A DNA stretch of 64,000 bases. It comes from JAHEZL01 sp046074525. Its GTDB lineage: Bacteria; Bacteroidota; Bacteroidia; Flavobacteriales_C; GCA-002722245. Position numbers and translations under genes: made by a program. Shown here one piece after another: positions 8,917 through 18,014 of the stretch. The stretch covers positions 1 to 64,000 of the forward strand of contig JBJTOK010000079.1 of NCBI GenBank assembly GCA_046074525.1, given 5' to 3'. The number at the start of each line of letters is the position of its first letter. Position 1 is the stretch's first letter. The notes under the pieces are model-generated. The model searched no databases. It was not told the DNA's origin and saw only the letters and a list, made by a program, of their open reading frames with translations.

Positions 8917-9130
8917 AATTCTTTTTGCCATTTAATTCCTGCTTCCGTCATTACGGGAAATTTTCGAGCCCGAAAATTCGAGTCAATCTTTTTATCCTTG
9001 TGTAAGTGTTTGATTTTTAGATGTTTGTTTTGTTTTTCTCTTTTTTTGGAAGAATGGCTTAGCATTTTTTACAAAAATTCATCCCGGAATTTGATATAAA
9101 CACCGATATGCTTACCTTTGCCCTTCCTCT
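8917..9130. other. Intergenic region before tRNA-Leu
   Basis: About 210 bp without a credible gene. It holds a perfect 8-bp inverted repeat with a 4-nt loop (8959-8966 and 8971-8978), followed within 20 bp by CTTTTT, a weak terminator candidate for the phosphoesterase transcript. The rest is AT-rich and presumably carries the tRNA promoter; I cannot pin that down. Confidence 0.4.
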
Positions 9131-9214
9131 GCCCTGGTGGCGAAATTGGTAGACGTACCATCTTGAGGGGGTGGCGCTCGTAAGAGCATAAGAGTTCGAG
9201 TCTCTTCCAGGGCA
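9131..9214 (+). tRNA. tRNA-Leu, anticodon GAG
   Basis: An 84-nt class II tRNA. The acceptor stem GCCCTGG pairs with CCAGGGC (9207-9213), with A9214 as discriminator; the D-loop contains AAATTGGTAGA. The anticodon stem CCATC/GGTGG closes the loop TTGAGGG, giving anticodon GAG (codons CUC and CUU). A long variable arm with GCTCG...GAGC and a T-loop TTCGAGTC follow. The 3' CCA is not encoded (ACAAAA follows). Confidence 0.97.
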
Positions 9215-9216
9215 CA

Positions 9217-9247
9217 AAAGCCAGGCTTTTAAAAGTCTGGCTTTTTT
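9217..9247 (+). terminator. Terminator after tRNA-Leu, possibly bidirectional
   Basis: A stem of AAAAGCCAG-type arms (9217-9229 with 9231-9246, nearly perfect) ends in TTTTTTG. The opposite strand also ends in a short T run, so it could stop the minus-strand GH3 operon that ends at 9333. Confidence 0.8.
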
Positions 9248-9332
9248 GTTTCAATGTAAACCCAATTCAATTTTTCACGGAGGTGATGGTGGAATTTTCA
9301 TTACAATAGGCTACATAGAGCATAAGGCCTCT

Positions 9333-11573
9333 TCATTTAACCGAAAACTTCTGTTCGAGCTTATCAATAAGGATAGTGAAATCTCCGGCCTCAGTAATCC
9401 ATTCGTTCTTATTGTTTACGAAGGCAAGGTCATTCGGATGAATAATAAAACTCACCACGGTGCTTTCGCCGGCTTTTAAGTTCACTTTAGCAAAGCCTCG
9501 CAGTCGTTTGTTCGATGGAGTGATGCTGGCATATTCATCGCGGATGTACAGCTGAACCACTTCTTTGCCTTCACGCAATCCGGTATTTTTTACTTTAACA
9601 GTGATTTTGATACTGTCGTTCATTGAAATGCTGGATTTGTCGATGCTTAAATCGCTGTATTCAAAAGTGGTGTAGCTCAATCCCGAGCCGAATGTGAATT
9701 GCGGCTGGATGGCATTAAAGCCGAATTTATAGTCGCGGGTTTCTGATTTTTTGTAATCGTAAGTGGTAAGTGATCCAGTGTGTCGCGGGTAAGTGAAGGG
9801 CAATCTTCCACTGGGGTTTACATCTCCGAAAAGAATGTCGGCGAGTGCTCTTCCGCCTTCATTTCCCGGATGATAAGCCATCACGATCGCATCCACCAAC
9901 GGTTCAATTTCGGAGATGATGCGTGGGCGGTTTTCGGCCAGTACAAGGATGATGGGTTTTCCTGTTTTGGCCAATTCTTTAACCAGATTCAACTGCGCTT
10001 TTTCCATGGTTAAATCTTCAATATCGCCTGGTTTTTCGGCCGATGGTTTTTCTCCGAGGCACACAATAATGAAATTAGCGTTTTGAGCTTCTTTTACAGC
10101 TTTTCCGGTATTTACATCGCTGTCATAAGAAGTACCCTGTACGAAAATTACTTTGTCACTGCCGATTTCATTTTGAATGGCTTGTACTATTGTTTTTTTA
10201 TCGGTGGGATTGTATTTGTCGTCAACTCCCTGCCATGTATGTGTCCACGCACCATTCAGAGGATTTAATGAATTGGCAGCAACACCGCAAACCAATGTTT
10301 TTTTATCTTTTGGTAATGGGAGAATGTTGTTTTTGTTTTTCAGCAGGGTGATGCTTTCTAGTGCTGCCTGGAAATTTTGTTGGGCAAATTCTGCCGATCC
10401 GAATTTCGGATAGTTTTTCATTTCATAGTAAGGATGTTCGAAGAGTCCGAGCATGAATTTTACGCGCAAAATTCTTCTTACTGCATCATCAATCCGGCTC
10501 ATGGGAACTTTTTCTTCTTTCACCAGTTCGATGAGCAATTTGCAGAAAGATACATCCTGCGGAGTCATACTCATATCGATACCGGCGTTGATGGCCAGGG
10601 CGATGGCATCTTTATATGTAGGTGCTACTTTGTGCACGCTGTGAAGCATAATAATGTCTTCCCAATCGGTCACTGCAAAGCCCTGGAAGTTCAATTCCTG
10701 TTTTAAAATTTCTGTGAGGATGTGATAATCGGCATGCACCGGTGTTCCGTTAATTTCGGTGGAGTTGATCATCACAGTCATCGCTCCGTTTTTAATGGCT
10801 TCGGCAAAGGGAACTAAATAATATTCACGCAATAATCTTTCGGGCATAAGTATAGGTGTTCTGTCTTTTCCGGAAGCAGGCTGACTGTAGCCTACAAAAT
10901 GTTTGAGACAGGCTGCTACTTTTTCGGGATCATTGAAATTATTGCCCTGATAACCTTTGATAGCGGCATTTCCCATTTGCGTGGCCAGATAAGGATCTTC
11001 ACCATAAGTTTCAAAGAAACGCGACCAAAGAGGTTGTCGACCCAAGTCGAGTACAGGAGAAAAATTCCACGGAATAGCAGAAGCGCGCACTTCATACGCA
11101 CAAACAGAGGTTCCTTTTTCTACGAGAGAAGGATTCCAAGTTGCAGCCATTCCCAATTCCTGAGGGAAGAGTGTGGATCCTTGTGTAAAGGTAGCTCCGT
11201 GTATCGCATCAATTCCGTAAAGAACAGGAATTTTCATTCGTGTTTTTTCGGCAGCTGTTTTCTGAATACTGCTGATGATGGTATACCAGTTTTCCCTGCT
11301 TAAGGTATGAGATCCTGTATTCAGTATGGAACCTACATGGTAGCGCAATAAAACCGAATCGAGTTTTACGGAATCGATTTCCATGGTTTTAGCATCTTCG
11401 GCACTTTTTTTACAAACCATATCGAGGGTGAGCTGCGTCATTTGTCCCACTTTTTCTTCGAGGGACATTTCCGATAATAAGCGGGTGATTTTCTCTTCGG
11501 TGTCGTTTTGCTGAGCCTGTAATACAGAGAGTGATAAGCAAAGCAGCGACAGGGATATGGTTTTGAGATTCAT
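9333..11573 (-). CDS. Glycoside hydrolase family 3 beta-glucosidase (BglX-like)
   Basis: Retaining exo-beta-glucosidase, most likely periplasmic, releasing glucose from beta-linked oligosaccharides. A Sec signal peptide (cleavage after LSVLQAQ) leads a 746-residue protein of BglX layout. The N-terminal TIM barrel carries YGIDAIHGATFTQGSTLFP and the nucleophile Asp303 in GFAVTDWEDI. Then come the alpha/beta sandwich and a C-terminal Fn3-like domain with GLREGKEVVQLYIRD. It is the last gene of a six-gene operon with a GH16 endoglucanase, which suggests beta-1,3- or mixed-linkage glucan oligomers as substrate. BglX-type enzymes can be broad, so linkage preference is inferred from context only. 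Confidence 0.93.
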   Translation of the reverse strand: MNLKTISLSLLCLSLSVLQAQQNDTEEKITRLLSEMSLEEKVGQMTQLTLDMVCKKSAEDAKTMEIDSVKLDSVLLRYHVGSILNTGSHTLSRENWYTIISSIQKTAAEKTRMKIPVLYGIDAIHGATFTQGSTLFPQELGMAATWNPSLVEKGTSVCAYEVRASAIPWNFSPVLDLGRQPLWSRFFETYGEDPYLATQMGNAAIKGYQGNNFNDPEKVAACLKHFVGYSQPASGKDRTPILMPERLLREYYLVPFAEAIKNGAMTVMINSTEINGTPVHADYHILTEILKQELNFQGFAVTDWEDIIMLHSVHKVAPTYKDAIALAINAGIDMSMTPQDVSFCKLLIELVKEEKVPMSRIDDAVRRILRVKFMLGLFEHPYYEMKNYPKFGSAEFAQQNFQAALESITLLKNKNNILPLPKDKKTLVCGVAANSLNPLNGAWTHTWQGVDDKYNPTDKKTIVQAIQNEIGSDKVIFVQGTSYDSDVNTGKAVKEAQNANFIIVCLGEKPSAEKPGDIEDLTMEKAQLNLVKELAKTGKPIILVLAENRPRIISEIEPLVDAIVMAYHPGNEGGRALADILFGDVNPSGRLPFTYPRHTGSLTTYDYKKSETRDYKFGFNAIQPQFTFGSGLSYTTFEYSDLSIDKSSISMNDSIKITVKVKNTGLREGKEVVQLYIRDEYASITPSNKRLRGFAKVNLKAGESTVVSFIIHPNDLAFVNNKNEWITEAGDFTILIDKLEQKFSVK

Positions 11574-11579
11574 GACAAA

Positions 11580-12554
11580 TTATGGTTGATAAGGTTTGTT
11601 GAAAGTAAATACAGGATGATCAAAAGCAACTGACACAGGATTGGTGTAAGGCGCAGTTTGATCGGAAAGCAATACAAAAGATACACTGGTCAGCTTATTT
11701 GGTTTAGCATCTCCGGTAACGTTGGCATCGGGAATCAAATCGTTGTAATTGTAGCTGAGTAATTTCCATCCATACCAATCGGGACGAATGCTGATACCTC
11801 TTGCGTTTACACCATTTTCTGAGAAGTTTATCTGCAACCAGGTATCAGAAGGACCTTTGCCATACACCATGATATTGAAGTAAACGCGGTTCGCATCAGG
11901 GTATAAAGGGAAGTAAGTGCCATAATCCTCATCGGCATATTTAGCACTGATGGTCATGTAATTCACATATGGATTGTTTTGCCATGGTGTTCCCGACATA
12001 TAGAAAAATTTTCCGCCGTCGGCCAGGATATTGTCTGTGTAAACATTGTTGGTAATGCTTACAGGAGGCCAGTCGCGTGGCCATTCGGTATTGCTTTTCA
12101 GTGTAGCGAAATCAGTCACCAGTACACTTCCCGCATCATGATTCACCATACCGGTAGTGAAAAGCGTAGTGGTAAAAGTATCGGTAGTGTGTTTGAAAGT
12201 GAGTTGTGCAGTCACTGTTTCTTTCTGGAAAGAAGGAGCGTCATCGGCATAGCCTGTCCATCGTGAATTCGACGCATCAATCGTTTTTGAAATACCTTTG
12301 ATGGTTTTCACAGCAGTGCTTGTATTTCCTTTAAGAGTAATCTGCCATTCGGTTTCATTTTCAAATTCGGCAGTGAAATACTGTTCTTCGTTTTTTGAAA
12401 AATCTACTGATGCTGCTTTTTTATCGAAGCCTGAAAGCACAGTCACCGGACCGGAGATGGTTGACAAATCGGGTCCTAAGTTTTCCTTTGAGCAGCTCCA
12501 TCCGAATAAGAGAACGGAGCTAATGCCCAATGATATTAAAATTGATTTTTTCAT
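11580..12554 (-). CDS. Predicted surface or periplasmic lipoprotein of the glucan operon
   Basis: A 324-residue lipoprotein with lipobox GWSC and lipidated Cys21. I do not recognise a named family. The sequence looks all-beta: an N-terminal region of about 150 residues (Ig-like or sandwich-like) is followed by a second domain with many aromatics (WPRDWPPVSI, RPDWYGWKLLSYNYNDL) and the ending SVAFDHPVFTFN, which recalls galactose-binding-like carbohydrate modules. It lies 6 bp before the GH3 gene and 11 bp after a barrel gene, the position held by SusE/SusF-type binding lipoproteins in other loci. A glycan-binding role is inferred from position and composition only. Confidence 0.8.
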   Translation of the reverse strand: MKKSILISLGISSVLLFGWSCSKENLGPDLSTISGPVTVLSGFDKKAASVDFSKNEEQYFTAEFENETEWQITLKGNTSTAVKTIKGISKTIDASNSRWTGYADDAPSFQKETVTAQLTFKHTTDTFTTTLFTTGMVNHDAGSVLVTDFATLKSNTEWPRDWPPVSITNNVYTDNILADGGKFFYMSGTPWQNNPYVNYMTISAKYADEDYGTYFPLYPDANRVYFNIMVYGKGPSDTWLQINFSENGVNARGISIRPDWYGWKLLSYNYNDLIPDANVTGDAKPNKLTSVSFVLLSDQTAPYTNPVSVAFDHPVFTFNKPYQP

Positions 12555-12565
12555 AGTATATAATT

Positions 12566-14278
12566 TTAATAAGTCATGCTGAACATTACTACCACCTGAT
12601 TGATAGAGTAAGTATTGGCCGCAGTTTTATTATCTGTGTAGTTGAAGATATGGTCCTGTAAAGTGAGGTAAGTTTTTTCGCTGAAGCGGTATTTTAATCC
12701 CACTGCAATTAAGCTTTGTTTCAAATCAACATTGATAGGGTTGAAGGTGGTAATGTCATTGAATTTGTTTCTTACCGCCATTGATTCGTTACCTTGTGCG
12801 AGTAGCATTTTGTAGCCGGCGAGCAAGCTCAGTTTCTTGAAAGTTTCCACTTCCAGTCCGAGATCCACCATGTTGTTCATCAGACTCACATAAGTTGTAG
12901 TATCGCCGCCTCTGTTGGTAGATTCAAATTTGTAACCAGTATTCACAATCAATCTTTTTTTCCATCCGAGGAATTTATTGATGTGGAAATCAACACCACC
13001 TTTTACCACGATGAAAGAGCGAAGTTGTGCGGAACCTTCACCTACTACTTCCGAAAGGAAAGCAGCATCAACATCGGCTATGATGCGTTGCAGTGAGTCG
13101 CTGCATTGCAGGTTGATGTTAGCGCCGGTACGGTTAGGTGTAGCTTTTCCGTAAGGTTGTGCATTGCCGTAAATTGGATTGTAAGCCATGAGTGTAGTTA
13201 CAATTCCGGCATTGTATAAAGCAGGATCTCTCACCAGGTCGAAGATGGAAATGCCACGGGAGATAAGGTTTGTTACATCATTTCCATAGTTGGAAAAAGT
13301 AGTAGGTGTATTTGTGTAATTCACTCGTTTGCTTTGTGCTGCCGAGCTGAAGAAATTAGGATCAACATAAGAATAGTTGGCACTGATAATGGTGTTGGCA
13401 TTCTTCAGTTTCAGTTGCAATCCGGCATCGAAGAAAGCCCCCATTTTGGTGTCTACATTATATCCTTTGAAGCTGTATTGCGAGAAACCACCTTCGGCCA
13501 TTAATTTCAGTTTCATTTTATTGTTGGCAAACAGTGCCGCTTCCACTTCAGCAGAACCTACAGGATTGCTTGTAGTCAAACTGTCGATGATAGTATTGGT
13601 TCCTACTTCATAAAGATCGAGGTAGTTGAAAGCCAGTTTTAATTTGCTGCTTTGCGTTACCGTAATCTTACCTCCTGCGTGGAAGGCCGAAGGAAACTGG
13701 GCATAGCTGGCTCTGTTTCTGAGGAAGAAACCATCAATGCGAATGGTATCAAATAAAGATTTGTCGAACGCAAAAGAAAAATTAGTGTGCGCTCCCTGCT
13801 GCCACCATGCATTGCCGCGGTTGCTGAAGTTTTCATAATTTGTGTAATCGTTGCGCAAATCGCGGAATATGCTTCCTTCGTTCACAGAACCTTCTGCGTT
13901 GTTGTTGAAGAAAGTATAAGGAGTGAGCTGCATATATAAATCTCCTACCTGATAATTAAAAGCTCTTCCAACAATGCCTTTTACATAAAGTTGTCGCAAT
14001 GTTGCCTGGGCACCGGCAGTATAGAAGCCATTGAAATTATTGTTGAAACGCACGATGGCCTGTATCTCAGTTCTTTTGTCGGGATTAACATTGATACCCA
14101 AATCGAGTAACACATTTCCTTTATTGGTATGGTCGGGATTAACGGTATCGGCTGCTCCCAGCGTATTGGTTTGTTGCAATGCCCTTGAATAGGCATTGAA
14201 TTTTATTTTGTCATCCTGTGCGTTCATCAATTGAACGCCGATGAGCATTAAGCCGGCTAAGAGCGCTTTCTTATTCAT
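12566..14278 (-). CDS. Outer-membrane beta-barrel protein (porin-like), 570 aa
   Basis: Predicted to insert in the outer membrane: a signal peptide (MNKKALLAGLMLIGVQLMNAQ), a full length of alternating hydrophobic and polar strands, and a C-terminal aromatic residue (VVMFSMTY) as needed for BAM recognition. It has no TonB box, plug domain or OmpA domain. The start at 14278 is chosen because the signal peptide begins there; an upstream in-frame ATG at 14302 would add eight residues ahead of it. No family name can be assigned. It sits in the slot where a SusC transporter would be expected and could pass glucan oligosaccharides, but that is inference. Confidence 0.8.
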   Translation of the reverse strand: MNKKALLAGLMLIGVQLMNAQDDKIKFNAYSRALQQTNTLGAADTVNPDHTNKGNVLLDLGINVNPDKRTEIQAIVRFNNNFNGFYTAGAQATLRQLYVKGIVGRAFNYQVGDLYMQLTPYTFFNNNAEGSVNEGSIFRDLRNDYTNYENFSNRGNAWWQQGAHTNFSFAFDKSLFDTIRIDGFFLRNRASYAQFPSAFHAGGKITVTQSSKLKLAFNYLDLYEVGTNTIIDSLTTSNPVGSAEVEAALFANNKMKLKLMAEGGFSQYSFKGYNVDTKMGAFFDAGLQLKLKNANTIISANYSYVDPNFFSSAAQSKRVNYTNTPTTFSNYGNDVTNLISRGISIFDLVRDPALYNAGIVTTLMAYNPIYGNAQPYGKATPNRTGANINLQCSDSLQRIIADVDAAFLSEVVGEGSAQLRSFIVVKGGVDFHINKFLGWKKRLIVNTGYKFESTNRGGDTTTYVSLMNNMVDLGLEVETFKKLSLLAGYKMLLAQGNESMAVRNKFNDITTFNPINVDLKQSLIAVGLKYRFSEKTYLTLQDHIFNYTDNKTAANTYSINQVVVMFSMTY

Positions 14279-14313
14279 TTTATGTAGATATGAAGTTTGC
14301 ATATAGAAGAAGT

Positions 14314-16266
14314 TTAGAACATTATTTTTAATTCAACAGTACCTTCTGTTCCCGAGAATTTTTCTGCGGCGAAGTTGTGATCGATGAAAGAGAAATATCT
14401 TTCTCTGAAGTAAAGTGTGGCCTGGTTGGAGAGTGTCAAATCGAAACCAGCTCCGATGGCCTGTCCTACCTGATCTCTTGGTAAACCTGATGTAATATCC
14501 AAATCAGTGTCTCCGTTGCATTTGATCACTTCTAGTCCGCCATAAAGCGTCAGAACGAAATTTTTATGCAGTTGGTAGTACACATCTATTTCATGGTAAT
14601 AGCCTCTGATGTAGGCACTGTAATCAAATTTTGTAAAGGCCGAAAAATCTTTCTGTACCGAGTTGAGTGAAGTAAGATAGTTGATGTACAAATCTTTCCT
14701 GAACAGCGAACTTTTGAATTTTACCTGGAAATCGAAAGAGTTGAAATAACGGGTATAAATCAAAGAAGAATCGGCATTGATATCGGTAAGATTTACTTTT
14801 TCGTAAGCTCCGCGATAGAAAGTGTGCACTCTTTTGTTTGGTCCGAAACCACCGGCGAGAGGGAATACCCCTGGCAATCTCGACCAAAGAAGGCCGTTGA
14901 TTCTGTGACTGTAGTTCAGTGTAGTAGCATTGGCAATGTTTTCCATTTCAGCAGAAATCTGTGTCCCGGTGGACACCATAAATTTCCATACTTTGAAATT
15001 GGTGTTGATGGCAGCACCTCTGCGGTTGTTGGCTAAATCGCCTACATTGTCCATTCCCGGACCGAAAGGGGTGAGTACTCCTTGCGCTCCTGCTTGTGAA
15101 TAAGGACCGCTGTTGACCTGACTAACAGTGGTATTGTTAAAACTGGCTACGTTGCTGGTAAAACTTTTTCCGATTTGGAAATAACGCAAATCAATAGGAA
15201 TGAAAGTGTATTTTTTTGGAATGTTTACATCCAGTAAAATTCCTTCGCTCCAGTTTTCAGGGCTAGTCGGACTCATATATCTTCCCATACCTACTTCACC
15301 GCTCAGAGCAATATCTTTGATTTTAAGTGCAAATTCCGAAGTGAAAATATTCCACTGCATGTTGTAAGAAGAGTTGACACTGTCGGTGCGCGCAAATGAA
15401 TTAAATGTATTTAAGCTCACATAGTTTTCCTTTTTCAGGTTTCTCTTAAGTCGCACACCGAGATTTTGTGCCGGACGCACTTCGATTTCCCGGCTGATGC
15501 CACCGTTGATAGCAGTGTGTCCGTAAAAAATATCAAAGTTGGTTTTCAGTTTCTTGATGAAGCCATTCATCATAAATCCTTTAAAGGCTTGAGATCCGAA
15601 ACGGGCATCCTGGTTGATGCTTCCTTTATAATAATAAGAAGCATAACGCGATTTGATATTTCCTGATGGATCCCATGGGCGGCGTTCATAAATGCTATAG
15701 CGGTTGTAACCTACGTTGGAACCAAAGGTGAACGGAGTAAGGCGCATCCATTCAATACCACCGGCTACAATATTGAAATTTCCATGTTTATTGGTGGTGC
15801 CGCCGCGCAAAACAGCAGAGAAAAAAGGACCAACATTTCCGTTGCTGCCCATAGCCGGACCGCGGTAAAGGGTAAACGGACTTCCCAGTATAACTTCGGT
15901 ACCAAAGCTGGTACCCGGTGCAGGAGATCCGCCCACATAAAGAAATAACACAGGATCATAATAGCCGTCACCCACACTGTTTACATGTTTTGCGTCAGTA
16001 GGCTGATACAGTTGTTGCATTTCCCTGTTGTAGAAAAAACCTCTGTAGTAACCACCTGTGTTGAGACCGCTCAGAAAGTTGTTCAATAAACTTTTGGATA
16101 CCGGCGCAGTGATTTCGTCGGAAGTATTTTCTCTCACGAGAGAATTTCTCTGAATATCCCAGGATGCAGAATCCCTGTCTGTTTGTGCATGTACAGTGCC
16201 GAGGCAACATGCAAAAAGCAGGGGAAGAAAGTGTTTTTTATGAAGAGTAAGATTCATTATTTCCAA
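14314..16266 (-). CDS. Outer-membrane beta-barrel protein, 650 aa
   Basis: A second predicted barrel in the operon, only weakly like its neighbour. The signal peptide ends near CLGTVHAQ, and about 16-20 amphipathic strands with turns rich in Asn, Gly and Asp follow, ending in VELKIMF with a terminal Phe. The N-terminal part contains TGGYYRGFFYNREM and a Gly/Pro-rich stretch (GGSPAPGTSFGTEVILG). It has no plug or TonB box. The start could also be the Met at 16257 (MNLTLHKKHF). Together with the 570-aa barrel it replaces SusC/SusD in this locus; specific transport of glucan oligomers is likely but unproven. Confidence 0.8.
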   Translation of the reverse strand: MEIMNLTLHKKHFLPLLFACCLGTVHAQTDRDSASWDIQRNSLVRENTSDEITAPVSKSLLNNFLSGLNTGGYYRGFFYNREMQQLYQPTDAKHVNSVGDGYYDPVLFLYVGGSPAPGTSFGTEVILGSPFTLYRGPAMGSNGNVGPFFSAVLRGGTTNKHGNFNIVAGGIEWMRLTPFTFGSNVGYNRYSIYERRPWDPSGNIKSRYASYYYKGSINQDARFGSQAFKGFMMNGFIKKLKTNFDIFYGHTAINGGISREIEVRPAQNLGVRLKRNLKKENYVSLNTFNSFARTDSVNSSYNMQWNIFTSEFALKIKDIALSGEVGMGRYMSPTSPENWSEGILLDVNIPKKYTFIPIDLRYFQIGKSFTSNVASFNNTTVSQVNSGPYSQAGAQGVLTPFGPGMDNVGDLANNRRGAAINTNFKVWKFMVSTGTQISAEMENIANATTLNYSHRINGLLWSRLPGVFPLAGGFGPNKRVHTFYRGAYEKVNLTDINADSSLIYTRYFNSFDFQVKFKSSLFRKDLYINYLTSLNSVQKDFSAFTKFDYSAYIRGYYHEIDVYYQLHKNFVLTLYGGLEVIKCNGDTDLDITSGLPRDQVGQAIGAGFDLTLSNQATLYFRERYFSFIDHNFAAEKFSGTEGTVELKIMF

Positions 16267-16279
16267 TGTTTATTAAGGT

Positions 16280-17182
16280 TTATAATTTTTTAAACACGCG
16301 TACATAGTCCACATACATGTACTTCGGGAAAAGAGTGTTTTCATCAGGAGGCCCAGGCCAGTCGCCACCCACAGCGAGGTTTAGTATCATGTGAAAATTC
16401 TGGTCGAAAGGCCAATGCTTTCCATCGAGGTCTCCCGGTTTTTTAGTAGAGTAGAGGACATCGTCCACGTACCATCTTATTTCATTCGGTTCCCATTCTA
16501 CAGAGAAAACATGGAAGGCAGTAGACAAATCTCCTTGCGAGAGTTCGGTGGTGTCGCCTACGTGTTTGTTTTTAGGCCAGGGCTCACCAAAGTGAATGGT
16601 ACCGTATACCGTTTTAGGCTGGTGGCCGATGGATTCCATGATGTCAATTTCACCACTCTGCGGCCATGAACCGTACACATAATCGGTAGGCAGCATCCAT
16701 ATGGCAGGCCATGTTCCTCTTTGCACAGGCACTTTAGCCCGGATGTCGAAACGCCCGTAAGTCCAGTCGGCTTTGTTCTTCGTACGCATTCTCGCCGAAG
16801 TGTAAAACTTGCCTTTGTAGTTTTGTTTAATGGCCTTGATGACCAGATATTTATTGTTGTTGATGTAAGAGTTGTTGCGTGAATCGGTATAGTACTGCTG
16901 CTCATTATTTCCACCTCCGTCGCCGTTTACTTCATGACTCCATTTACTGGTGTCGATTTTAGGAGCGCTGAATTCATCGCTCCAGATGAGTTTCCAGCCA
17001 GTTCTTGATTCCGGCGATTTGTAACCGTTGTCGGTGGTGGTGGTATTGTCGACAATCACCACTTCCGATGCAGGTTGGTAGAGGTCGGGTAAATCGACCA
17101 GACTTACCTGCGAGCACTTGCTGAAAAGCAGTGCTGATGAGGCAAGGATAGTGAATAAGTAAATGTTCTTTTTGATATACAT
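16280..17182 (-). CDS. GH16 endo-beta-1,3-glucanase (laminarinase-like) lipoprotein
   Basis: Retaining endo-glucanase acting on beta-1,3- or mixed beta-1,3/1,4-glucans at the cell surface. A lipoprotein signal ends in FSKC (Cys23), followed by a Thr-rich linker (residues about 45-60). The GH16 jelly-roll (about 63-300) begins GWKLIWSDEFSAPKIDTSKW and contains the catalytic set Glu178, Asp180 and Glu183 in GEIDIMESIG. WPAIWMLP and NLAVGGDWPGPP are typical of the laminarinase/lichenase subfamily. Lipidation suggests anchoring to the outer membrane so that cut products are captured locally by the barrels encoded next. Confidence 0.93.
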   Translation of the reverse strand: MYIKKNIYLFTILASSALLFSKCSQVSLVDLPDLYQPASEVVIVDNTTTTDNGYKSPESRTGWKLIWSDEFSAPKIDTSKWSHEVNGDGGGNNEQQYYTDSRNNSYINNNKYLVIKAIKQNYKGKFYTSARMRTKNKADWTYGRFDIRAKVPVQRGTWPAIWMLPTDYVYGSWPQSGEIDIMESIGHQPKTVYGTIHFGEPWPKNKHVGDTTELSQGDLSTAFHVFSVEWEPNEIRWYVDDVLYSTKKPGDLDGKHWPFDQNFHMILNLAVGGDWPGPPDENTLFPKYMYVDYVRVFKKL

Positions 17183-17205
17183 GTTAGTTGGATTATGGTG
17201 GTTGT

Positions 17206-17784
17206 TTATTTTTTGATGAAGCGGATTTCATCGAAGTAAATCGTACCTACAGGAAGTACCATATACAACATGGTGTTTACTCTTTTGAAATCGTGGCCTT
17301 TTAAGCTGATGCTGAATTTTTTCCATTCGGTATCCACCTCCAGGTAGCTGTCGCTCACTTTGTCTTCAGGCGAACCTCCACCACCTACACCAATGTCTTG
17401 CAGCAGGTAGGGGCCATCACCAGTTTCTTCAGCACGCGCGTAAAATTCCAGTGTGTTGTAGGCAGAAAGATCAGGTAGTTTAGCATCGTCCTTCAATGCT
17501 ACATTCCATGAACCGGTGTATTGAATATGCAAACCTCTCCAGCTTTCTTTGTTGGTGGTAACGATTTTTACACAGTTTTCACCTTTGTAAGGCTTGTCTT
17601 TGCAGACACTTTCAATTTTCATGCTTTCACCATTTTTTTCTCCCATGAATCCTGTGGGAATACCGTGAATCCAGTTGTCGGAGAAAACATAATAAGGTTC
17701 AACTTCCCCTTCGATGAAGGATATGGAAAGAACGGCGAGTGCCAAGACTGCTGCTGTTTTTAAAATTGTTCGGATGTGCATCAT
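17206..17784 (-). CDS. Small secreted carbohydrate-binding-like protein, first gene of the glucan operon
   Basis: A 192-residue protein with a Sec signal peptide (residues about 1-26) and one predicted beta-sandwich domain. It is clearly homologous to the lipoprotein encoded at 18330-18935 across the divergent promoter region. Shared positions include GFMG-x(2)-NG-x-SM, a Cys pair around Pro-Gly, SW-x-G, LSAYNTLEFYAR-like, EWKKFSI-like and the ending IYFDEIRFIKK. The fold resembles CBM11-like or galactose-binding modules. It may bind glucan in the periplasm or be released. A start at the second Met (17781) is equally possible. Its promoter with two operator-like repeats is at 17820-17885. Confidence 0.75.
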   Translation of the reverse strand: MMHIRTILKTAAVLALAVLSISFIEGEVEPYYVFSDNWIHGIPTGFMGEKNGESMKIESVCKDKPYKGENCVKIVTTNKESWRGLHIQYTGSWNVALKDDAKLPDLSAYNTLEFYARAEETGDGPYLLQDIGVGGGGSPEDKVSDSYLEVDTEWKKFSISLKGHDFKRVNTMLYMVLPVGTIYFDEIRFIKK

Positions 17785-17819
17785 ATACCTTTTTTATTTT
17801 TTTTTATGGGCTATTGAAT

Positions 17820-17885
17820 CAAAGGTAGGCGGGGTGTCTTCTTTGAATGTGTGACAATCGTTCGGAAAGAGTACAAAATCATCCG
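17820..17885 (-). promoter_or_regulatory. Promoter and tandem operator sites of the glucan operon
   Basis: On the minus strand a perfect -7 box TACCTTTG (17827-17820) lies 36 bp before the first ATG. Upstream are two motif copies as direct repeats: GGATGATTTTGTAC from 17884 and GAACGATTGTCAC from 17864, 20 bp apart. The nearer copy begins 37 bp before the TA. A TTC in place of the -33 TTG sits 20 bp before the TA, so the promoter probably needs an activator. The same geometry recurs at four other promoters in the window. Confidence 0.6.
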
Positions 17886-17945
17886 TAGGATTTGTTCGCT
17901 GATCTTTTAGTGAAATTGAAGAAGGGAAATGTTTTTTTTTGATTC

Positions 17946-18010
17946 GTACGATAATGAACTCTTTGTGAATGATTTTGTTCCCTTGTATTGCTCTCTGTGA
18001 TTTACTTTTG
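17946..18010 (+). promoter_or_regulatory. Divergent promoter with tandem operator sites
   Basis: Motif copies GTACGATAATGAAC (from 17946) and GAATGATTTTGTTC (from 17967) are 21 bp apart. TTG lies at 17983 and a perfect -7 box TACTTTTG at 18003-18010, 36 bp after the start of the second copy. No coding sequence follows before the strong terminator at 18103-18137. Confidence 0.5.
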
Positions 18011-18014
18011 TGAA

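Noticed and set aside
8959..8978. Hairpin AATTTTCG/CGAAAATT as a definite terminator
   Set aside because: The stem has only two G-C pairs and the T run is weak and distant; it is kept only as a remark in the intergenic entry.
12566..16266. The two barrels as SusC and SusD
   Set aside because: Neither has a carboxypeptidase-like N-terminal domain, a plug or a TonB box, and neither has the helical TPR body of SusD; both are barrels with terminal aromatic residues.
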